A stretch of DNA of 64,000 nt. It comes from an uncultured Robinsoniella sp. (GTDB lineage Bacteria > Bacillota > Clostridia > Lachnospirales > Lachnospiraceae). Numbering within the stretch: position 1 is the stretch's first letter; each line of letters begins with the position of its first letter. The notes beneath the pieces are model-generated. The model saw only the letters and a list, made by a program, of their open reading frames with translations, made no database searches and was not told where the DNA came from. Positions 17,606-27,347 of this stretch are shown here, in pieces. The stretch covers positions 27,199 through 91,198 of the forward strand of contig UQCR01000010.1 of assembly GCA_900539655.1 (NCBI GenBank), given 5' to 3'. The position numbers and the translations under genes are program-made.

Positions 17606-18313
17606 CTAACCTAAAACAAATTTTTTTACCTTTTTTGGATCTGCCTTTGGATTAAACCGCATGATCTGCTCTGAAATCTTCCATAAAGCGGCTTCCCCGT
17701 CTATATGCCCCGCTTCTTCTAGTATGTCTTCCGCAAAAAAGTCTTCCACAAGGCAGAATACAGTGGATGACCAGCCATACTCCTCTCCTTTTTCCGAACG
17801 TTTCCTCTTCTGTCCGCACATGGTGATGTACATTTTCATCTGCAGTTCCGTTAATCCGCGTTCAAAAGCAGCTTTATTTTCTTTCGAAAATCCCCCTGCC
17901 AGTTTTAGAAGATGCAGCGGCATTGTTCTCTCCTCTTTTAGTACTTCATAAATTATTTTCGCCGGCTGGCTGATTTTACCTTCTGCATAGGACTCTTCAA
18001 GACTTTTCTTATCACGGCGGGCGGCATAAAAATATGCGAACCAATCTTTTGTTATATAGCCGCTCTTCTTAAAAAACAGCTTGCCATAGGCGATATCATC
18101 CCGCTCATTCAGAACCCGCATCCGCCATTCCCATGGATCCGTATCTGGTTTTTCCGTATGCCACTCTATTTCATCACCAAAAAAATTACACAGGGAAAAG
18201 ACATGTTCGTCGTTGGGTCCCCCCATACTCATTCCTGTCATGAAAAGTGATTTTATAAAATCATCATAGCATCTGATTGTCTTGATCTCATTCATTGATT
18301 TTGTCTCTGTCAT
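17606..18313 (-). CDS. AlkZ-related winged-helix protein
   Basis: 235 residues, no signal peptide. It resembles short Clostridial proteins annotated as AlkZ-related (the YcaQ/AlkZ HTH-glycosylase family). Visible features are WHTEKPDTDPWEWRMRVL, the aromatic helix ITKDWFAYFYAARRD, and a helical middle that ends in GLTELQMKMYITMCG. The QxQ active-site motif of true AlkZ glycosylases is not evident, so DNA glycosylase activity should not be assumed. I chose the ATG at 18313 (MTETKSMNE) because GGAG is close upstream; the frame is open to 18436 but that part is not protein-like. Stand-alone gene. Confidence 0.6.
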   Translation of the reverse strand: MTETKSMNEIKTIRCYDDFIKSLFMTGMSMGGPNDEHVFSLCNFFGDEIEWHTEKPDTDPWEWRMRVLNERDDIAYGKLFFKKSGYITKDWFAYFYAARRDKKSLEESYAEGKISQPAKIIYEVLKEERTMPLHLLKLAGGFSKENKAAFERGLTELQMKMYITMCGQKRKRSEKGEEYGWSSTVFCLVEDFFAEDILEEAGHIDGEAALWKISEQIMRFNPKADPKKVKKFVLG

Positions 18314-18522
18314 TGTCTCCGGTTCCCCTCTTTCTTTTCCGAAACTTCGTTTAAATGCTCCAAAAAGTATTTTATTAATTATAGCATAGGAAACAGGACA
18401 ACTGTATGTCATGTTGTAAATATTTTGACTCTTCATTATAATTAACTGGGGATCTTGTTCCGTTTTATCCCAAAGCTTCCAGAAATTTTCACAATTTCAT
18501 GTTGGGGTCTGAATAACATATA

Positions 18523-20868
18523 TTAACTTTGAGGCGTATAAATTACATTTTTTCCATTTTGGTTTATTAACACAGAATGCCCGGGGATACTGTACTTTTC
18601 ATACTGATACTCTGCATCTGTAAAATTAGCCACTGCAATTAATTGTTCCCCATATCTTGTCATCTGCACCAATCCATCATCTGTAAGGTATTCAAAATCT
18701 GTCATTTCTTCCTGTACGGCATCTTTACTAAACTGTGACCAAACAGCAGTATGCGCTGCAATTGCCATTTTATATTTTTCCCATTCGGTGCTGTCCAGAT
18801 GATAGAGGGGTGGTACATTATATAGAACTTCTCTGAGCATACGGTCTTCTATTTTATCCTTAATTTTAAATGTTGACCAATCCCAATGATAGGTGGTAAT
18901 TACAGAATCATTGTAAACCAGTTTATACAGCGGTACATCATACCTTGGATTCAGGAAGATCTGTACATATTGCTCTTTTACTGGCACTTGCTTTGTAAAA
19001 CGTTCTGCTGCCCCGCCTTTTGGATTATAATATTTGCCTATATAATATTCACTGTCTTTGTTACACTTCATATCCTCATCCATCCAGGAAAAGCTTTGCA
19101 GTTCTATTCCATGGGCAAATGCTATGGTGGAAGCGGCAAAGTCGTTTCCTCCTTCGGAACCAATTACTTTCCTGCTGTCTCGTATCAATGCCATTCGATC
19201 CAGTCTTGCCTGCAGATCTTCCTGCTGGGTTGTTATGTGCTCTGGTGTATAGTCATCGTATATTTCTCCTGTGGCATCACAATCAATAAACCAGGAGTTA
19301 AATGACACTGCATTGCCTTCGATTGCAGCCAAACGATTTTTTACGGCTGGTAACGATCTTGTAGGATTCAGCTTACGTCCTACATCTTGAAAACCTGTGA
19401 TCTTTTCGCCGTATTTATCTTCAATCACTGCATTTTCATAGAGGGATGTGTCCGGAAATTCAGCTGTAATCCACTGTTCCTCTCCCGGTTTGTGAATGGA
19501 ATGGTACGAATCATAAGGACCTATCAAATATCCCTGTGAAACTGCTGTCTCTGCCAGTTCCGGTTTGGCAAATGCCTGTTCCCAGCTGTTTAACCCAATC
19601 CAGGCGCGATCTATCCCGTTTTCTTTCAGCTCTCTTATAAGATCTACTGTTCCCTGATTCATCCATGTATCCACTTCTGAAAAAAGATCAGGCAAATTAA
19701 CTGCTAACGCATGTTTATTAAATTGCAGCTTCTCCGACTCTTTCATGTTATCTAATCCATTTTCAATGCATTTCTGCATAAACGCGTCCTGGGACTTCAT
19801 GATATCTTCCCGGTAAAAATCATCTCTTTTCAGGATTTCACTTAACGCCCTGCATATAATGTCCTTTTGGTATTCACCAACATATTCTTGGTTAGCTATT
19901 TCTGCTAAAGCATTGACAGCTTCCTCACCAGAATCTAATTGGGCAATGCTCCATTTCAGATGCTCCATTACACTACTGTCCATAGCTCTGGAAAACGCCT
20001 GCCAGTCCACATTCTCCGGTGAAATTATAAGTTCTCCCCAAAGATAGATATGAGGTGCGCCATAGAGCTTTTGAATATCAGGATTTTTAGCTTCTTTTTC
20101 TTTAAGAGTTACAAATTTTCCTTTCTCCATCATATAACTGCGATAGATTTTAGCAGCTGTAACTGGGTCATTATCCGTAAGATAAAACCGGAAGCGCTGT
20201 TCCTTTTGGGGATCGATTTTGGGATACTCATGATTCAGTGTGAAAATATTCTCTTCTGTTTCTGAAAATATAAGATTACTGCGGTATGGATTTTCCAACA
20301 CTGTAACTATTGCCTGATCCCCCTGTACTGCTGACCAAAATGGCATGGATAACTGTTCCATCACAGCAAAAGTTTTTCCTTTCAGGTAGCCGTTCCAGAT
20401 GGGATCATCCTTTGGTATTCGTTTCCCTTCTCCCAATGGCAGATAATACTGATCTCCCTTTATAACCGGCCAGTTAAATTCATGATCTGTTTCTCCTTCA
20501 GAGCGTATTAAAACCTGCAGATAATCTTCTTCCGGAGTTATGGTTACCGCTATTTTCTCCTCCGGATAGTACCAGCTGGAAACACCGTCATCCTGTGTGA
20601 AATTTTCCACCAGACGCCTATCACCGGGTTGGGAAATCATCACAGATTCTCCTCCGTTTTGGATCTGCAAAGTAAAAGTTTCCGGGTTTACCTCATACGC
20701 CGCCAGTACTTTATTGACATTCTGGTAGATGGTTTCTTTATCACCCGTGCTTTCAGCCTGTATTATATCCTTGGTCTCTCCGATTGAAATTTTGGAAGCG
20801 CATCCTGTTAAAATTCCCAAAACGACTCCTGTTCCAACGCATAGTTTTAAAACATTTTTTTTATACAT
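18523..20868 (-). CDS. Lipoprotein glycoside hydrolase, GH129/GH101-related
   Basis: 781 residues with a lipoprotein signal ending in ILTGC, so exported and anchored outside the membrane. The C-terminal half resembles the GH101-related/GH129 group, which includes alpha-N-acetylgalactosaminidases acting on mucin O-glycans: NSWFIDCDATGEIYDDYTP around residue 526 carries the likely catalytic Asp, followed by the GSEGGND motif about 50 residues later and the aromatic TTYHWDWS loop. GalNAc-glycan cleavage is therefore the best guess; a related activity is possible. It lies downstream of the GH3 gene on the same strand but behind a terminator. Confidence 0.7.
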   Translation of the reverse strand: MYKKNVLKLCVGTGVVLGILTGCASKISIGETKDIIQAESTGDKETIYQNVNKVLAAYEVNPETFTLQIQNGGESVMISQPGDRRLVENFTQDDGVSSWYYPEEKIAVTITPEEDYLQVLIRSEGETDHEFNWPVIKGDQYYLPLGEGKRIPKDDPIWNGYLKGKTFAVMEQLSMPFWSAVQGDQAIVTVLENPYRSNLIFSETEENIFTLNHEYPKIDPQKEQRFRFYLTDNDPVTAAKIYRSYMMEKGKFVTLKEKEAKNPDIQKLYGAPHIYLWGELIISPENVDWQAFSRAMDSSVMEHLKWSIAQLDSGEEAVNALAEIANQEYVGEYQKDIICRALSEILKRDDFYREDIMKSQDAFMQKCIENGLDNMKESEKLQFNKHALAVNLPDLFSEVDTWMNQGTVDLIRELKENGIDRAWIGLNSWEQAFAKPELAETAVSQGYLIGPYDSYHSIHKPGEEQWITAEFPDTSLYENAVIEDKYGEKITGFQDVGRKLNPTRSLPAVKNRLAAIEGNAVSFNSWFIDCDATGEIYDDYTPEHITTQQEDLQARLDRMALIRDSRKVIGSEGGNDFAASTIAFAHGIELQSFSWMDEDMKCNKDSEYYIGKYYNPKGGAAERFTKQVPVKEQYVQIFLNPRYDVPLYKLVYNDSVITTYHWDWSTFKIKDKIEDRMLREVLYNVPPLYHLDSTEWEKYKMAIAAHTAVWSQFSKDAVQEEMTDFEYLTDDGLVQMTRYGEQLIAVANFTDAEYQYEKYSIPGHSVLINQNGKNVIYTPQS

Positions 20869-20952
20869 TTGTTAAACCTCCTGTTAATTTATCCACTACA
20901 TACTATAGCGGATTCATGTGACAGGCATTTGACAAAACGAAATAAATGTTAA

Positions 20953-20999
20953 TAAAAACCCCCGGCAAATTCTTCCGGCTAAGCGTATGCTTTTGCCGG
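20953..20999 (-). terminator. Terminator after the GH3 gene
   Basis: CCGGCAAA (20962-20969) pairs with TTTGCCGG (20992-20999), with an inner CCGG/GC-rich loop. On the minus strand it is followed by GGGTTTTTATT. Confidence 0.8.
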
Positions 21000-21067
21000 A
21001 AAAATATAACCTGAGGTTCACTGACCATTTATATGATATTAACTAAATATTCCTAATGATCTATTGA

Positions 21068-21128
21068 TTCATATTTATTGTTTGCTGTTTCATATTTATT
21101 ATTTGCTGTTTCATATTTAAAGTTTATT
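21068..21128. repeat. 21-bp tandem repeat, about 2.5 copies
   Basis: TTCATATTTATTGTTTGCTG plus T is followed at 21089 by a copy with one change and then by a partial third copy. It lies between the GH3 stop and its terminator, in the 3' untranslated region. Confidence 0.7.
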
Positions 21129-21159
21129 ATTGCTTATAAATATTTAACTAGAGCGTGTT

Positions 21160-23955
21160 TTATCCTCTGAATTCAATCCACCCAATTGTCATATCCGGTT
21201 TTACCAGATCCAAACGCAGCTCATAGTAGCCAGTCTCCAGTTCTACCTTGATTAGCTTCTGTATGATTTTATTTCCATCGGTGCCATTGAGCTGTACGGT
21301 AGTCATAACTTCTCCATTTAAGATCATATTTACGGTTGCCTGTGCCTGATTAGTTCCCTGAGAAGAAAGTTCCCCCACAATGCTGAATATTCCAGCATTT
21401 TCTACCTTCAGGCATACCGTTTCCCCATATACTGGTGTGATCTTTGGAAGTTCAGATAATACGTAACAGGTTTTTCCTTCTGAGATATCTTTATCCGGGC
21501 ATTCTCTTGCAGCAAATTTCTGAATTCTTGCAGCTTCTTCTGGTTTTCTGTCAAAAGCCGGTACCTGCATCAGAAAGGAACATATATTTTTGGCACAGCG
21601 CTGCAGTTCGCCCACCGTAAGACTTCCTTTTTCCAAAAACTCCAATGTATTGTCGTTCATGGCATTTACTTCGGCACCATTATTATTTACAACCATATAA
21701 ATATCATTCTGGGCACGGACCATGAATGCAGTATTTTTTCTGTCAGCCGGACCACCTTCTGCGGTATCATTCATCATAGCCCACCAGTCTGTCATGACTA
21801 TTCCCTGGTAGCCCCATTCACCGCGTAATATTGTGGTATTCAGATCATAATTTGATGCCGACCAGTGTCCGTTTACCGGATTGTAAGAAGTCATAATAGA
21901 GGTAGCATTGCCTTCTCTCACCGCTATTTCAAAGGCTTTCAGATATATTTCACGCAGTGCCCGTTCTGAAATGATGGAGTCTACCTGAAAACGGGCTTTT
22001 TCCTGGTTATTTGCTGCAAAATGCTTCACTGTGCCCACGCATCCGGATTTTCGGATTCCTTTTACCGCCGCACTGGCAAAGCATCCAGTCAGATAGGGAT
22101 CTTCCGAGTAATATTCAAAGTTTCGCCCATTTAAGGGATTGCGATGTATATTTACACCCGGTCCCAGAAGGGTATCAATTTCATTATTCCGTAATTCTTT
22201 TCCTTCTAATTTATAGAGTTCCTCCATCATCGGAATATTCCAGGAAGATGAAAGCAACGTACCAATAGGCATCTGTGTTGCTTTCAAACCGCTTTCCATC
22301 CGGATTCCGGAGGGGCCGTCTGCAGCGCAGGCAATGGGAATTCCATAAGCAACCAGCTCATCACTCACACCGCCAAAAGCAGCAGCTGTCCCGGGTGTTA
22401 CTTTGGGACTACTCATTCCTTCACCGCGTACAATAGCCGCCAGTTCTTCGGCGTTCAGCTGGGCAATGAATTCGTCCAACGCAGCTTTTCCCTCTGCTAC
22501 ATCTTTGAGCTTTATTCCTTTATCACCGGTCAGGGGAATTGCTTCCGGCAAACGACCAGTTATTCTCTCTTGCAGAGAAATTGTCTGCAATGGAGCTTCT
22601 TCCTGCATAATCTCATAGATGCCATCGCAATTAGTTTTGCCTGGCTTCATCCTCTGAAATGCCCGAACAGGAGCCATTGCCTCTTCCAAAGCTTCTACAA
22701 CAGTCAGCTTGTCCAGGATATATGCACCTTTTTGATCTATATTTGCTTTTGTCAAACTTCTTACACTGTTTCCCACAAAGATTTCATAAGCACCGGCTTC
22801 CAGTACATAACAGGATTTATTCCCGGTAATACCACTGTCATCGTAAGAAGCCATTGCCACAACCGGGAAGCTGATATGCAGAGTTTCCTCTTCTTCCGGC
22901 TGCAATTTTGCTGTCTTGGCAAATGCACGCAGTTCTTTAGCGGGTTTGCCCAGCATACCCTGTGGTTCGCCGCTATAGATTTGAACGACCTCTTTTCCAG
23001 CATAAGAGCCGATATTTTTAACCCGGACAGCCAGTTCTATTCTGGCATTAGTACCGCTGCCTGCTGTCTTGGCTTCTGCAACTTCTATTTCAAAATTGGT
23101 ATAAGATAATCCAAATCCAAAAGGAAACTGCACTTTTCCCGGCGCGAAAGTTTCGAAATAACGGTATCCTACATAAATATCTTCCTGATAGAAGTTTTGT
23201 TCTTCACTGCCAAAATTACTGGTAGACGGATAGTCTTCCAGTCTGTATGCAATGGTATCAGGCAGTTTTCCGCTGGGATTTACTTCTCCTGATAAAACAT
23301 CTGCAACAGCAAGTCCGCCGACCATTCCTCCCTGCCAGATATACAGGATTGCCTTAATATGATCCTGGTAAACAGAGTCTTCTGTCCAGCTCATATCAAT
23401 AATATTTGCTACGTTCAGCAAAACTGCTACTTGCTCAAAATGATGTGTCAGAACTTCGAGGTTTGATTCTTCCTCCCGGGTCAGGCGGTAGCCGCCTTCT
23501 GCATCCGCATTATCCTGATCTTCTCCTGCTGTACGTCCTATGATAAATATCGCTTTTTCTGATTTTTTTCTGGCGTTTTTGACCAGCTCATCTGTGAGCT
23601 GCATTTCCTTTTGATGCCATGGTTCTGCAGCCCATCCGCCGCCCCCATCATCAGCAGGGTTTGCAGCTACCCACTCTCCATATTGTTTGACCAGTCCCTC
23701 ATTCAGTTTTATTTTCCTGTTCTGGCGGATTCCATCTATAATATTACAGACATATTCTACATTTACTGCGCCGCCTGAACCTGTACCGCTCCTATAATAA
23801 TCAAATTGGCACCTGCCAAAAACAGAAACTACCTCGTTTTCCAAAACGGGCAGCATATTATTTTCATTTTTCAGTAAGACCGCTCCTTCCGCGGCTGCAA
23901 TTCTACTGTAGTCTGCCAGTTCCGGCAACGGGACTCCTATTGTACTTTTACTCAT
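21160..23955 (-). CDS. Glycoside hydrolase family 3 with permuted domain order
   Basis: 931 residues, no signal peptide, so probably cytoplasmic; beta-glucosidase/xylosidase-type. The usual domain order is reversed. Residues about 15-270 are the C-terminal alpha/beta domain (AAAEGAVLLKNENNMLPVLE), followed by a fibronectin-like domain introduced by FPFGFGLSYTNFEI. The (beta/alpha)8 domain comes at about residues 480-830, with ADGPSGIRM, GPGVNIHRNPLNGRNFEYYS, KHFAANNQE and the nucleophile Asp at about 723 in VMTDWW. A beta-rich domain ends the protein. Such inverted GH3 enzymes are known in Butyrivibrio and Ruminococcus. It faces the AraC regulator at 24390, which may control it. Confidence 0.92.
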   Translation of the reverse strand: MSKSTIGVPLPELADYSRIAAAEGAVLLKNENNMLPVLENEVVSVFGRCQFDYYRSGTGSGGAVNVEYVCNIIDGIRQNRKIKLNEGLVKQYGEWVAANPADDGGGGWAAEPWHQKEMQLTDELVKNARKKSEKAIFIIGRTAGEDQDNADAEGGYRLTREEESNLEVLTHHFEQVAVLLNVANIIDMSWTEDSVYQDHIKAILYIWQGGMVGGLAVADVLSGEVNPSGKLPDTIAYRLEDYPSTSNFGSEEQNFYQEDIYVGYRYFETFAPGKVQFPFGFGLSYTNFEIEVAEAKTAGSGTNARIELAVRVKNIGSYAGKEVVQIYSGEPQGMLGKPAKELRAFAKTAKLQPEEEETLHISFPVVAMASYDDSGITGNKSCYVLEAGAYEIFVGNSVRSLTKANIDQKGAYILDKLTVVEALEEAMAPVRAFQRMKPGKTNCDGIYEIMQEEAPLQTISLQERITGRLPEAIPLTGDKGIKLKDVAEGKAALDEFIAQLNAEELAAIVRGEGMSSPKVTPGTAAAFGGVSDELVAYGIPIACAADGPSGIRMESGLKATQMPIGTLLSSSWNIPMMEELYKLEGKELRNNEIDTLLGPGVNIHRNPLNGRNFEYYSEDPYLTGCFASAAVKGIRKSGCVGTVKHFAANNQEKARFQVDSIISERALREIYLKAFEIAVREGNATSIMTSYNPVNGHWSASNYDLNTTILRGEWGYQGIVMTDWWAMMNDTAEGGPADRKNTAFMVRAQNDIYMVVNNNGAEVNAMNDNTLEFLEKGSLTVGELQRCAKNICSFLMQVPAFDRKPEEAARIQKFAARECPDKDISEGKTCYVLSELPKITPVYGETVCLKVENAGIFSIVGELSSQGTNQAQATVNMILNGEVMTTVQLNGTDGNKIIQKLIKVELETGYYELRLDLVKPDMTIGWIEFRG

Positions 23956-24082
23956 ATTTTTACCTCCGGGTTATTTATTTACAATTTTTATAAAATCAGT
24001 ATATCGTATTTTTTTGTTATATGATATAATAATTCCATTCAAAAATAGCAATATTTTGTCTTGAGCTGATATAAGCATATTT

Positions 24083-24371
24083 GAAACGTTCAGCACCTAA
24101 ACGTTCATCTACTGGCTTTTGAAATTCTAATTTTAGAAGAATGTGTTATATGAAATCACTTCATACTGCTAATTGGAAATAGAATAAGTCTATCGTTGAA
24201 TTCATGGGTAATGTGTGAAAGGAAATTGCTTTTACACTGCTGATTTGGGAATAGAACAAGCCTGCTTGTTCTATCATAGGGGTAAGTTTGAAGGAAAATT
24301 ATAGAAAGGCTGCCATGGTATGATTCTTTCAAACTGTTTTATTATGGCAGTGTTGCAGGCCAAGCCTGCAA
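24083..24371 (+). promoter_or_regulatory. Structured region with duplicated 70-74-nt unit between GH3 and AraC genes
   Basis: The 434-base gap 23956-24389 holds no gene but much structure. Two imperfect copies of one unit run head to tail: 24141-24210 and 24211-24284, both starting ATGTGT and sharing CTGCTAATT/CTGCTGATTT, AATAGAA and a GGGTA end. A direct repeat AAACGTTCA occurs twice near 24083-24105. The second unit holds the hairpin AACAAGC/GCTTGTT, and TTGCAGGC-CAA-GCCTGCAA (24353-24370) forms a strong stem 20 bases before the AraC start. It could be a regulated leader or a set of binding sites. Confidence 0.45.
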
Positions 24372-24389
24372 TATGCAGAGGGTATCAAT

Positions 24390-25280
24390 ATGATTCATTA
24401 CTGGAAAGAAGAGAATGTATATATAGACGGGGTTCCGTGCCAGTTTTTGTGTCACCTGGAGAATCGAAATTATGCCGGAATGGTATATCCGGCACATTAC
24501 CACGATTATATTGAATTACTTTATGGACTATCAGGTACATTTAAAGTATACTTAAACGGCTTTTATCATAATTTTACCGGAGGTGATCTGGTGTTAATTA
24601 ACTCTCATGAGGTTCATCAGATTGATTCCCTGTCTGAAGATGGAGGGCAGTATATTGTTGTGCGTTTCATGCCGGATTTAATATATAACAGGATGTCTCA
24701 AAACCACTTTGAACTGGAATACATCCTGCCGTTTATTACGGAAGATGCAAGACACGAAAAGGTAATTCCCTATTCCAAAATCCAGGACACCATGCTTCCT
24801 GATCTGTTTTATAAAATTATGACAGAAAACCATGCCAGAGACTACGGATACGAGCTTGCCATTAAGAACCATATAGGGAGCATTTTCTTATGGATACTGC
24901 GTTATTGGCACCAATCAGGAGAACATCCCGAAAATTACAGACAAGCAGACCGACAACTGTATGAAATGCTAAACCCGGTCTTTCATTATCTGTCGGTTCA
25001 TTACGAAAAACCAGTCAGAGCTTCTGAAATGGCAGAGCTTTGCAATCTCAGCACCAGTTATTTTTCAAGATCCTTTAACCGGCTTATGGGAATGAGTTTT
25101 AATGAATACCTGAACTACATCCGTGTAAGTGAAGCAGAAAAATTGTTGATCTCCACACCTCTGAGTATTACCGAAATAGCAGTAACCGTTGGATTTAGTA
25201 CCTCAAGTTATTTTATTAAAATATTTAAGGTATATAAGAATCTCTCTCCGAAGCAATTTCAGAAGACTTTACTTAAGTAG
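24390..25280 (+). CDS. AraC family transcriptional regulator
   Basis: 296 residues. An N-terminal cupin-like sensor (PAHYHDYIELLYGLSGTFKV, then FTGGDLVLINSHEVHQID) binds the ligand; two HTH motifs end the protein (RASEMAELCNLSTSYFSRSF and SITEIAVTVGFSTSSYF). It is divergent from the GH3 gene and presumably switches it on in response to a sugar. GAGGG lies about 10 bases before the start. A strong hairpin just upstream may affect translation. Confidence 0.92.
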   Translation: MIHYWKEENVYIDGVPCQFLCHLENRNYAGMVYPAHYHDYIELLYGLSGTFKVYLNGFYHNFTGGDLVLINSHEVHQIDSLSEDGGQYIVVRFMPDLIYNRMSQNHFELEYILPFITEDARHEKVIPYSKIQDTMLPDLFYKIMTENHARDYGYELAIKNHIGSIFLWILRYWHQSGEHPENYRQADRQLYEMLNPVFHYLSVHYEKPVRASEMAELCNLSTSYFSRSFNRLMGMSFNEYLNYIRVSEAEKLLISTPLSITEIAVTVGFSTSSYFIKIFKVYKNLSPKQFQKTLLK

Positions 25281-25442
25281 GAATTTTTCGTTCCATTCAG
25301 ATGGGTTTGATGTAGTTTTTATTTTTTGTTCAATTGTTTTTAGAACTCCGATATTTCAATGTCGTATCGGTGTTTCAAAAATCAGAGGGATGCATTGGTT
25401 ATTATAAGTTAAATCATACTATCATATTTAATATTATAAATG

Positions 25443-25512
25443 CCTGACTCCCTCCATAATCATCTCTTTGATATTATAGAGAATATTTTGATGATTTTCA
25501 TGGGGAGTCAGG
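25443..25512. terminator. Long imperfect inverted repeat between convergent genes
   Basis: CCTGACTCCC-TCCAT-AATCATC pairs with GATGATTTTCAT-GGGGAGTCAGG across an AT-rich loop. It lies between the AraC stop (plus) and the stop of an ABC gene (minus), where a bidirectional terminator is expected, but the T-run is weak on both sides. Confidence 0.5.
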
Positions 25513-25559
25513 ATTCTGGTATCTTATGATAATATTTAATACTTTATATCTTTTATCTT

Positions 25560-27347
25560 CTAACCAGCATTATTTTGTGCAAACTGGCTATTATATAATT
25601 TTTCATATAATCCCTTTTTATGAATTAATTCTTCATGCGTTCCAACTTCTTTGATATCACCCTCCTGCATATACAGGATCATATCGGCATCACGGATTGT
25701 GGAAAGACGGTGTGCAATCACAAAACTGGTTCTGTTCTGCATAAGCCTTGCCATTGCTTTCTGAATCAGTACTTCCGTCCTGGTATCAACGGAGCTGGTG
25801 GCCTCATCCAGTATCATAATCGGGGAATCGGACAAAATAGCCCGGGCAATGGTTAGCAGCTGCCGCTCTCCCTGCGCCAGATTTGCGGCGCCTTCCGCCA
25901 ATACCATCTGGAATCCTCCGGGAAGGGCTTTTATAAAATGATCTGCATGAGCAGCTTTCGCAGCATCTATGACTTCCTGATCGGATGCATTCAGTCTTCC
26001 ATACCGTATATTTTCCATAACTGTTCCCTGGAAGAGCCAGGTATCCTGCAATACCATACCAAAAATACTGCGAAGAGGTTCACGCCCCATCTTCTGAATG
26101 TCAACACCATCAATCAATATATTGCCGCTATTGACATCATAGAATCGAAGCAGCAGATTAACCAGCGTTGTTTTTCCGGCACCGGTAGGACCCACAATTG
26201 CAACCTTGCTTCCGGGCCTCACTTCCAGCGATACATCTTTAATCAGCGTTTTGTGGGGAAGATAACCAAAGCTTACGTGGCTGAACGTAACTTCCCCCTT
26301 GATCGATTCCGGAAAAACAGGATTTGCTTCTTCCGGTATTTCTTCTTTTTCATCTAAAAATTCAAATACACGGTTCGCGGCTGCGGCTGTTGACTGCAGA
26401 ATGTTTGTAATCTGTACCGTCTGGGTTATTGGCTGTGAAAATTGCCGCAGATATTGAATAAACGACTGTATCATACCAATTGTCAATGCTCCCTTTATAC
26501 ACAGAAAACCGCTGATTACAGCTACCAGTACATAACCCAGATTCGTCATTGCCTGGGTAATAGGCTGCAGAAGGCTTGATAAAAACTGTGCTTTCCAGCC
26601 AACTGCATAAAGCGTCTCATTTGTATCTTCAAAGTCGCGGATAATATCCGGCTCTTTCCCATAAGCACTGATTACCGTATGCCCTGAATACATTTCCTCC
26701 ACATATCCGTTTAATTTTCCCACCGTTCCCTGCTGCTCCTGGAATAAATACTGGGATTTTTGTGCTATTTTCATGGAAATAACCAATGCCAGCGGTACTG
26801 TTATAATTCCGATCAGAGTTAATGCCGGACTGACAACCAGCATCATTGCCAAAATAAATACGGCTGTGGAAATTGAAGTCAATATCTGATCGATGGATTG
26901 TTGAAGCGAGGTGGATACCGTATCAATATCATTAGTGACCCTGCTTAAAATATCACCGTACGGGTTTGTATCAAAGTAATTAAGCGGAAGCTGCTTTAAT
27001 TTGCCGTCTACTTTATTTCTAAGGTCAAAAATTGTTTTCTCAGATACCCCTACAATGATAAAAGTGCTGAGATATTTAAATATGCAATACAGTATATAAA
27101 TTATACCGAGTATAATTAAAATTGTTATAAATTTCCTGATACCTGCAGATACAGGTACACCATCAACTACGATACCGGCTAATGCATCCGTTGCTTTTCC
27201 CAGGATAAATGGTCCAAGGCTGTTGAAAACAGAAGCCACAATGATAAACACAATGGCACAATATAAACCTCTCCGGTAAGGCTTCATAAAAGAAAACAGC
27301 CTCCTGAAAACCTTCATGATATTTATCGTCTTCACCTGTTCACTCAT
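25560..27347 (-). CDS. Heterodimeric ABC exporter subunit, catalytic NBD
   Basis: 595-residue half-transporter: six membrane helices within residues 20-320, then the ATPase domain with Walker A GPTGAGKTT, signature LAQGERQL, Walker B MILDEATSSVD with the catalytic Glu, and H-loop VIAHRLST. It is a close paralogue of the subunit at 15551-17383, and its partner is the gene just upstream, with which it overlaps by four bases. Together they should export a drug or peptide; the cargo is unknown. No dedicated regulator is adjacent. Confidence 0.93.
   Translation of the reverse strand: MSEQVKTINIMKVFRRLFSFMKPYRRGLYCAIVFIIVASVFNSLGPFILGKATDALAGIVVDGVPVSAGIRKFITILIILGIIYILYCIFKYLSTFIIVGVSEKTIFDLRNKVDGKLKQLPLNYFDTNPYGDILSRVTNDIDTVSTSLQQSIDQILTSISTAVFILAMMLVVSPALTLIGIITVPLALVISMKIAQKSQYLFQEQQGTVGKLNGYVEEMYSGHTVISAYGKEPDIIRDFEDTNETLYAVGWKAQFLSSLLQPITQAMTNLGYVLVAVISGFLCIKGALTIGMIQSFIQYLRQFSQPITQTVQITNILQSTAAAANRVFEFLDEKEEIPEEANPVFPESIKGEVTFSHVSFGYLPHKTLIKDVSLEVRPGSKVAIVGPTGAGKTTLVNLLLRFYDVNSGNILIDGVDIQKMGREPLRSIFGMVLQDTWLFQGTVMENIRYGRLNASDQEVIDAAKAAHADHFIKALPGGFQMVLAEGAANLAQGERQLLTIARAILSDSPIMILDEATSSVDTRTEVLIQKAMARLMQNRTSFVIAHRLSTIRDADMILYMQEGDIKEVGTHEELIHKKGLYEKLYNSQFAQNNAG

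Noticed and set aside
22570..23109. 179-residue plus-strand ORF inside the GH3 gene
   Set aside because: Antisense to conserved GH3 sequence, no ribosome site, no recognisable domain.
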